Shown here piece by piece: positions 57,641 through 64,000 of a DNA stretch of 64,000 nucleotides. The translations under genes and the position numbers were made by a program. Numbering within the stretch: the stretch's first letter is position 1; each line of letters opens with the position of its first letter. The notes below the pieces were generated by a model, which made no database searches, was not told the DNA's origin, and saw only the letters and a list, made by a program, of their open reading frames with translations. The DNA comes from Phyllostachys edulis (Eukaryota; Streptophyta; Magnoliopsida; Poales; Poaceae), in contig CM070568.1 of assembly GCA_036346405.1 (NCBI GenBank), forward strand, positions 6,826,221 to 6,890,220, in the 5' to 3' direction.

Positions 57641-58074
57641 GCAATGTGGCAATGATCAGCATTGGAGCTACTACTATTTATCAACAGAAATGCAGAATGC
57701 TTTTTCACAACTGGAGAAGGAATCTCGCCGAACATGTCACTAGAGCACATTCTTGTGCAGATTATCAGGATAGACCCAAATCCAAATAAAATCCACGATT
57801 GCTGCACTGGACTGGACACACATTTGCACGAGTAGATCAAACCGAGAGCTCAGACAGAGACGTCCATTTGCAGGATATGCATGCAGTGTTGGGCTGGTTC
57901 TACTACACCTCCGCATCTTTTTTGTCAATGCTTTGCATTTTGCCAATTGGAAAACAATAACACGGCAATCATAACTTATATCGAGCTCTTTTTTCCGTGC
58001 TAATCTTGTGCAGATCATAGAGATGATGAGATAACAGGCATGCATAGTTGCATGGAGCCACTTGCTTTTCAGTT
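57641..58074. other. Unassigned sequence right of the LINE
   Basis: No reading frame with a recognisable family on either strand; the minus-strand open stretches of 70-130 codons have no features I recognise. Confidence 0.3.
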
Positions 58075-58315
58075 GGATTATTTTCGCTAACAACGCTCGT
58101 GGAAAATGGGATGGATTGCCAACTTGCATGCTTGCATCACTCCCTCACTGACGCACATTTAGTGCATAGAAATGTGCTACGAGCCTGCGACGATAGAAAT
58201 GACGAGTGGCTGTGAAAGCTGGGGGGGAGTGGCAAGGCTTTCTGTGAATCCTCTGATAGGTCACTCGTCAAAGGATCGGATTTTTTTGCTGTTCCATTTA
58301 TGGTATTTTTGCTCT
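58075..58315. repeat. Copy B of the ~235-bp duplicated segment
   Basis: Same orientation and order as 10906-11137. Differences are substitutions and a few small indels (for example an extra GAGCCTGC near 58180). Confidence 0.7.
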
Positions 58316-60584
58316 GAATCACTCATTAAAAGCTGTAGATAACTTGGGGTCTGAGGATCGAAGAAGTTATCTTCGAACAGATTTAAAAGTTGATACGGAT
58401 GGAAATAATGCTCTGAAAAACATGGTAGTGCTATACGTTCTTGCCGATCTGTTTAGGCAATGGATAGATTTGATTAATGTTCTTTGTCGACATTGCGTAT
58501 CTTTTGCGTTTCTGGTTGACATCAGAGAGCTTTCGTACCTAGATTTGTCACAATTATACGGAAGCACTTGCAGAAGTTTGCTCTATTCTTTGTACATAAA
58601 CAATACTTACATGTAATATATTTTACTCATACAGAAGTGCCATTGCATCGTGTAACTTTGTTGTTTTCTTAATGAACATTCTTTGTGTTTGAAGATAAAA
58701 AAAGCAGAAATATCCATGTGTCCAGATAATCCTTTCTCTTTCCCTCCGAAATGATCAGTGCAAGAATCAAATCCAGTATCCACTAAGCAGCAGAGGGCGG
58801 CTGAACAAAAGTTTCTCCCGCCCCCGTCAATTCACCACCTAATAAAAAACTATGAAAGTGCAGTGTGACAACTACAGCACACGCTCTCTTTTTATTCAGA
58901 ATTTCGGTTGGTTCATTCTGACAACTACAGCACACGCTTTCTTTTTATTCAGAATTTCGGTTGGTTCATTCTATTTGCTGACACACATTTGTTTGAGGTT
59001 TATCTAAGCAGTGACAATGGTGGGCGTTGGTTCCATTTCTGTCAAGTGATCATCACCCTTTCGTGTGCACTTGTTTTGCTTTAGACCAAATCTTATGGCC
59101 TGCCTATGCAATAATGCATCTGGTTTTTAGTGACTAGTGAGCACATGCATATTTGGGTCACTGTACTGCTTTGCACCGTCAGAAAGAACAGACACTCTTA
59201 GTTGAAGGAAGGGCGCACTCATATGAAATTCTTCAGGCTGTTTTCCCTTAGTGAAAAATTCAGAGGCTTGCAATGCAGTGAATGTGACAACAAAAATGCA
59301 AAGAGAAGTATTTGAAGTGATTGATTTCTAGAAACAACCATATGTCAAATATTTTTTTTGAAGGTGCTCACATATCAAATATGTTGTAAAAGTCAGACAC
59401 TTGTCATGTTTATATTTTCTACTGTTTCTGCAATCACAATCAAACAAATACCATAATACAATGCCTGTACAGAATGATGTGCAAGAACGTGTTTACTTTC
59501 CAAGTCAAGCATACATCAAGAAACACTTAAGTGCTTCAATATCAAACTCCCAACCGTGCATGTAAGCTGCAGATTGCGCACCATGCAAGTAAACACGTTT
59601 AACTCATTTCCTAACTTCACCCATGACCTAACTGGCTGACCTGCTGTGCTATTACAGGGAGACTACAGTAATTTGCAGCACTTCAGAATTCAGATTATTT
59701 GTCTCCCTGTTTCTGTAGTGTTCAAGTCTGCTGCTTGCCAGTCTTCAACTGTCTTCGGTAGGCAGAAAACAGGTTGTTCTTATGCCTGCTTCCAAACTTT
59801 TCATATTGACTTGTAGCGAATATAAGATTTGGGCAATGGATTTTGTTGTAAATAATGCACAGAAAAATAGGAACGAGAGGCAGGAATTTTACATAGAAAA
59901 TCATTTAAGGAAAAAGTACAGACGCACAAAAATAATGTCACTGTATGAGAAGATGTTTATAATGAAGTTTTTGCTTTTCACTTTAGGCTACTAAGATATA
60001 TTTATATTGGTACATGGTATATAAAAGACTATATATAAAAGTAGAACTATAAGTTAAAAGTACGAAACAAAACTCTACGTATTTCCCTTTCGTTACGCAA
60101 TAAAATAACCGGTGAAAGCGGAGGGTTACGCGTGGGCGTAGTACGAAGTTTCGGTGGTGCGTGGTGGTAAAAACTAGAGTTTCAGCACTCAGTGCGTGCA
60201 AATGGCCATCTCTTTCTGAAAAGTGAATGGTGGAAAATGCAGGAAAGATAATCTCAAAAATGAAGTCCAGATGAGCACGAAAGAAATAAACATTGGTAGA
60301 AAAGGCGCCGCCCGAGAAGGTGAAAAGAGGGGAAGCACAAAAGCAGGCTAGATTCTTGGTTAGCCACATGGATTGGAGTTGTGGAAGACCAAAGACTGAG
60401 CGATGTGTATTGTATATTGAACTAGTGATCATCTGATCATGCAATGCGAATCATCTGACGCGATCCATACCTTCGTAAAGACGAAAAGATTGGAGCCGAC
60501 CGGCTGGTAATAATCTTTAGGCATGTTCTTGGAAGGTCGCAAAGGTGCAAAAGATGGGAGGCAAAGACTAGAGGGGAGGAAGCT
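58316..60584. other. Intergenic stretch, no gene recognised
   Basis: AT-rich sequence with scattered open frames (for example 58344-58616 plus, 60444-59983 minus) that show no domain, repeat or codon bias I recognise. It contains one short tandem duplication, listed separately. Confidence 0.4.
58866..58971. repeat. 53-bp tandem duplication
   Basis: TGACAACTACAGCACACGCT... is repeated head to tail (58866-58918 and 58919-58971) with one mismatch, so it is recent. Confidence 0.9.
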
Positions 60585-60593
60585 ATGGGAATC

Positions 60594-60940
60594 GAACTTT
60601 TTTATTATTAATTAACCTTTTTTTAATTTTTATTTTAAAGTTAACTCTCGGCGCACTTTATTTCCAATTCTGATCCCTATGGTCACATCACCATCCATGG
60701 CGTGATAAAACAACGTTGTCACGCGGTAGAATAAGTCTGTTAAATAGCACTTTTTGTCGCGCCACTAGTCGTGGCGTGACCAAACAACACTGTCATGTCA
60801 CCTGTGACGTGACAATGTTATTTTGTCACGTCACATCACAGGTGGTGGCGTGATCAAAGAGATCAAAATTGGAAATAAAGTACACCAGAGGTTAACTTTA
60901 AAATAAAAATTAAAAAAGAGTTAATTAATATAAAAAATTC
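60594..60940. mobile_element. Mutator-like MITE with perfect 9-bp target duplication
   Basis: ATGGGAATC flanks the element on both sides (60585-60593; 60941-60949). The terminal inverted repeats start GAACTTTTTTATTATTAATT and, complemented, GAATTTTTTATATTAATTAA. They stay complementary for about 85 bp (TTTTATTTTAAAGTTAAC; TTTATTTCCAATT). The central part is rich in GTCACG/CGTGAC. There is no coding capacity. The 9-bp duplication indicates Mutator-type insertion. Confidence 0.8.
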
Positions 60941-60970
60941 ATGGGAATCAGGGAATCGATCTAAATTGGA

Positions 60971-61476
60971 ATGAATGTGGTTTTTGCACATATATATGTG
61001 ATCCTATGCATTATCTTCACCGTTGAAGTGCTTCAAGATTTGTGTCTCTATTTTTCAAAAATCCCCCAAATTTCTCTCCCTTCCCCTCTCTTCCCCCCTC
61101 CTTCCTCTCCCCCCTCCGTCCGGCGAGTTGTGCCTCACCGTTGTCCGTCGCGCCACTGTCCCTGCCCAGCGCCACGCCGCCCTGCCGCGCACCGCGCCGC
61201 TGTCGTGGCGGTGCGGGGTTTGATGAAGTTTCCGGCGAGGTTCCGACGGGGTGTGGGTTTCTGGCGACGCGCGACGCAGTGGGCAGCGTGGCTTGCAAAG
61301 ACGTAGCACGGAGGACAGTGCGTGAGATCACATGGTCGCGTGCTTTGATTTATCCAAATAGGAAGGCTACTTGTGTTCTGGACCATTTTTTTGAGGAGAC
61401 TAAGGACAGTAGGACATTGGGATCGTACTTTTGGAGATTTGGGGATTTGGTTTCATGTCAGTTGGAAGATTTTTAA
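60971..61476 (+). other. GC-rich open stretch of unknown origin
   Basis: 61080-61310 is a sharp GC-rich island in AT-rich surroundings, open in at least five frames (up to 144 codons, 61042-61476), with Pro/Arg/Ala-rich low-complexity translation. I recognise no protein family. It could be a captured exon or 5' UTR of a host gene or simply a repeat; the evidence does not decide. Confidence 0.25.
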
Positions 61477-62259
61477 GATGCATTTTTGTTTGGACAAAAT
61501 GTTTTTTTTTTTGCTAAGAAAACAAAATGGGTATTGAACGGCAAAGCCTAATAATAATTTACCTAATTTTTTTTCCATTTCGAATGTTGCCTTCTCTGCC
61601 ATTCATTCATTTTTAGACGACTGTTCATGAGGGTAGATTTTTTTAGATAAAGTGGATACATTTTGTGTGAGGAAAACGCAGTGGATAGCTGGTGCTAATA
61701 GCACTTCGATATGCAAAATGCTTTTCGCATGATGTTCTCGACGAATCAGCCTCGCATATATGAAATACTTTGTTGAGAATTTCCCTCTTGTTGTTTCATG
61801 TTTTCATATTCTAAAGCAAGATTAGTGCAACTATGTTGTGCAGCACAACTTGTGCTAACCTATCAGTTTATATCACCTTTAGCATACTACTACCTCCAGT
61901 CATCAATACTTAACGTCAAGCATTGGAAAGTGCTCCACGCCGACGTCAAATAAAAAAAAACGGAGAGAGTACTAGTAATCGCGAGAAAACAAAAGAAATT
62001 AACAAGCCAGCTGTAAATGTTGAACAAAGCAATGATGCGAGGATGCTCCGATTAGGATACATACACACATAAACAAAAGGGCCTAGCTCGTGTCGCTCTG
62101 TGCTAAAAAAACAAAAAAGACTCCTATTTATAGTGCAACAATTTTGCACGATTTAGTAGAAAAAACAGTATAGTTTCCTAGGATTTCTACGAAATTAGCG
62201 TGTTTCAAAATGGGTCCTAGAATTACGGAAGCTGGGATATATGTCTTGTTCCCTTGAAA
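61477..62259. other. Intergenic stretch, no gene recognised
   Basis: AT-rich with long T and A runs. The phrase ACTACCTCCAGTCATCAATACTTAACGT near 61889 resembles the edge of a Stowaway-type MITE (CTCCCTCCGT...), but a partner end is not clear. Confidence 0.3.
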
Positions 62260-62420
62260 GAGCGTTTTTTTTATTTAATTCTTTTTTTAATGATATTTGA
62301 AAGTTAACTCCTCGCTAACTTTATTTTTAATTCTGACCCATTTGGTCATATCATGACTCGTGACGTGACTAAACCATGCTGTCACGCCACCTACATCGGT
62401 ATGGTCAAACTTGCCACACA
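62260..62420. mobile_element. Half copy of the 60594-60940 MITE family
   Basis: TTCTTTTTTTAATGATATTTGAAAGTTAACTC... through ATTCTGACCCATTTGGTCATATCATGACTCG follows the left arm of the 60594 element in order. No right arm is found, so it is a truncated or solo arm. Confidence 0.6.
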
Positions 62421-63130
62421 AGCCCTCGCGCGCACGCCATGCCAGCGTAGAGGGCATGCGTGGATGGTGGCTATTTTTTGAAGGGGTTCTGAGATGAAGA
62501 AATCTTACTATTGTTGCAAAAGATACATAGACCATTTGGCAGGAAAGATGAAATTTTCATGCACAAGTTCACTGTTTTTTGTGGCCATGTACATCGTATT
62601 TAGCATTTGATTTTGCATGGACATCTGGTCAAAAAAAATTTAAACCTGATTTGAGATAGCAAAAGTTGAACGATGCTAACTGAATGCACAATCTTAGGTA
62701 GTAGACCTTTTTTTAAACCTGTGATGTTCTTAGTTTGAATGAAGAGACAGATGAATAGCCAGTCACATCCCATCCTATTGCATTGATTAGTGGTGCTCGT
62801 CATCACTTAGAGGTCGAAGACCAATTAGTGCCTATTTTTTCCAGAACACACATTTTAGACCTTTATTTTTATGTTGTGTCCTGCCTTGCTACGCCAAGAA
62901 TTAAATGCAAAAAGAGAACGGGATTTTAAATCGACTTTACAACGCAGTTGCGAATTGAAATAGACTTTATAATATATTTGCAAATTACATGGCGCGCAGA
63001 GTTTGGTTACGTGCATAAGGAACGACATCATGCACGAGTCAACAAACTGAAATACACCTACGATACATGTACGCCTTTTTAGAATGGAAATAAAGTCGAT
63101 TCGAACAAAAATCATTAGTTTTGGCGGTCC
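62421..63130. other. Intergenic stretch, no gene recognised
   Basis: No supported feature on either strand. Confidence 0.3.
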
Positions 63131-64000
63131 ATCGCTCCCTTCCCCTTGTCTCTTTGCTGCCCGTGGTGGCGGCGACCAGTCTCGAAGTCAGCCATGTCTT
63201 ACGAGACGGGCTAGACACTGAGTGATATTAGGATAACACAACGTCGGTTACCCCAGGGGTGCAAGACACGTGAGCGGCGTCGCCTTGAATGATGCAACAA
63301 AGTGAACGCAATAAAGACACATCAATACTCTTCACATAATGACAATGGCGGTTACCTCAGGGATGTAAGACACGTGAGCGGCGTCGCCTTACCCTACGCG
63401 GCTGGCAATCCTTATTCACGTGCTTTGCCCTAGTGTGGCCATGCTCATGACATTCTGAGCACCTGTTGGTTATGGTGGCATCGTCAAAGTCCCCTAGATT
63501 GTACATGTCCTTACCGGCTTGCTGCGAGCGGTCCATTTCGTTACGAAGTCTTATCCTCTTCCTTCTACTGTGTCAGTTGTTCACCATTTCTTTGTCGGGA
63601 ATGTATTCTTCTCCAACGTAGGGTAGCAAATGCGAGGGATCAAGGTAAGGCTCGAACCTCTTCTTCCAAGTCCTCATCGTGGCTAGCTTTGAGAATTCCT
63701 CGACAATGAAAGTGTTCGAAAGGTGACTTACGTCGCTCATGCAACATGCGGTGATGATGTGCGAGCATAGGCCATGTAGCAAAGTGGGGACCATGCAAGT
63801 ACAATCTCCCACAGTCAAGTTCACTCTATGGTTTCGGCCCCCATAACGCTCACCCCCCTATCGATGTGCCCTCCTGCTGCCCTAATGGTGTAGATATGCA
63901 AAGTCGGATTGTAACCCTCTGCCTCCTGATTGTATGACTCGTCCTACGTCAGAGCAAGGTGTTTGGTAGCAGCCGTACCCCAACGCTCACCGGCATTGTA
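63131..64000 (-). pseudogene. Mutator-like transposase, C-terminal end, runs out of the window
   Basis: Minus-strand 63824-63573 encodes a SWIM zinc finger, CTCMVPTLLHGLCSHI (CxC..n..CxH), followed by FVEEFSKL-like and KRFEPYLDPSHLLPY segments. That is the C-terminal layout of plant MuDR-like transposases. Beyond one TGA (63573-63575) the frame continues with a zinc-knuckle-like RCSECHEHGHTRAKH (~63465-63420), in which the last ligand position is His rather than Cys. Upstream (63825-64000) ERWGTAATKHLALT, a stop, and EAEGYNPTLHIYTI may be the preceding part in a shifted frame. The catalytic DDE domain would lie beyond 64000. A FAR1/FHY3-type domesticated relative is an alternative, but the stops favour a dead transposon. 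Confidence 0.65.
63246..63392. repeat. Two-copy direct repeat in the 3' part of the MULE region
   Basis: CGGTTACC(C/T)CAGGG(G/A)TG-AAGACACG, followed by TGAGCGGCGTCGCCTT, occurs at about 63246-63283 and again at 63350-63388, about 104 bp apart. Confidence 0.8.

Noticed and set aside
57233..57652. 139-codon minus-strand frame right of copia-2
   Set aside because: It is antisense to the LINE 3' end, which reads convincingly on the plus strand.
59983..60444. 153-codon minus-strand frame
   Set aside because: No domain or codon bias that I recognise; it lies in AT-rich intergenic DNA and is probably chance.

Overview
The window is nuclear DNA of a grass, most likely rice or a close relative. The evidence is a plant cationic amino acid transporter exon, spliced genes with GT..AG introns, Tourist-like and Mutator-like miniature elements, a CACTA transposon with ends CACTACTACA, and several families of plant LTR retrotransposons. 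I saw no bacterial operon, CRISPR array, rRNA or tRNA gene.

Left edge (1-4242): the 3' coding part of one host gene (cationic amino acid transporter, 1033-1611, plus strand), with miniature elements upstream. Downstream lie a 977-bp Mutator-like long-inverted-repeat element (2663-3639) and a LINE fragment (4129-4242). An old minus-strand Ty1/copia element (copia-1, 4248-10886, target duplication atcta/accta) follows.

Centre (11137-57640): a Russian-doll nest. A LINE 3' end contains a small copia element (copia-2, LTRs 11217-11449 and 56851-57082). Copia-2 pol is split by a CACTA transposon (16368-56418, TSD TAT). The CACTA is split by a Tat-type gypsy element (LTRs 16704-17439 and 46697-47433). 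The gypsy gag is split by a Sirevirus-like copia (copia-3, 19361-38448, TSD ATAGC). The copia-3 reverse transcriptase is split by a gag-only Sirevirus relative in reverse orientation (copia-4, 26254-33830, TSD CTCTC). A separate fold-back element (13492-14842) sits in the copia-2 integrase. With inserts removed, the lengths are about 4.5 kb (copia-2), 9.3 kb (CACTA), 11.6 kb (gypsy), 11.5 kb (copia-3) and 7.6 kb (copia-4). All coding regions are broken by stops or frameshifts, so these are relics.

Two structures stand out. The gypsy element carries, antisense to its own pol and just inside its 3' LTR, an eight-exon gene (46309 to 43411, minus). All eight exon phases join without a frameshift to a 772-residue frame interrupted only by stop codons. 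The CACTA element has a tandem architecture: terminal-repeat array, 3' region, gene, GC-rich promoter, internal terminal-repeat array, related 3' region, second gene, GC-rich promoter, terminal-repeat array. This suggests fusion of two CACTA units.

Right edge (57640-64000): mostly sequence I do not recognise. It holds a second copy of a ~235-bp segment also found at 10906-11137, a 53-bp tandem duplication, a Mutator-like MITE with a perfect 9-bp target duplication (60594-60940), a half copy of the same family, and at the edge the 3' end of a Mutator-like transposase gene (SWIM finger) on the minus strand that runs out of the window.
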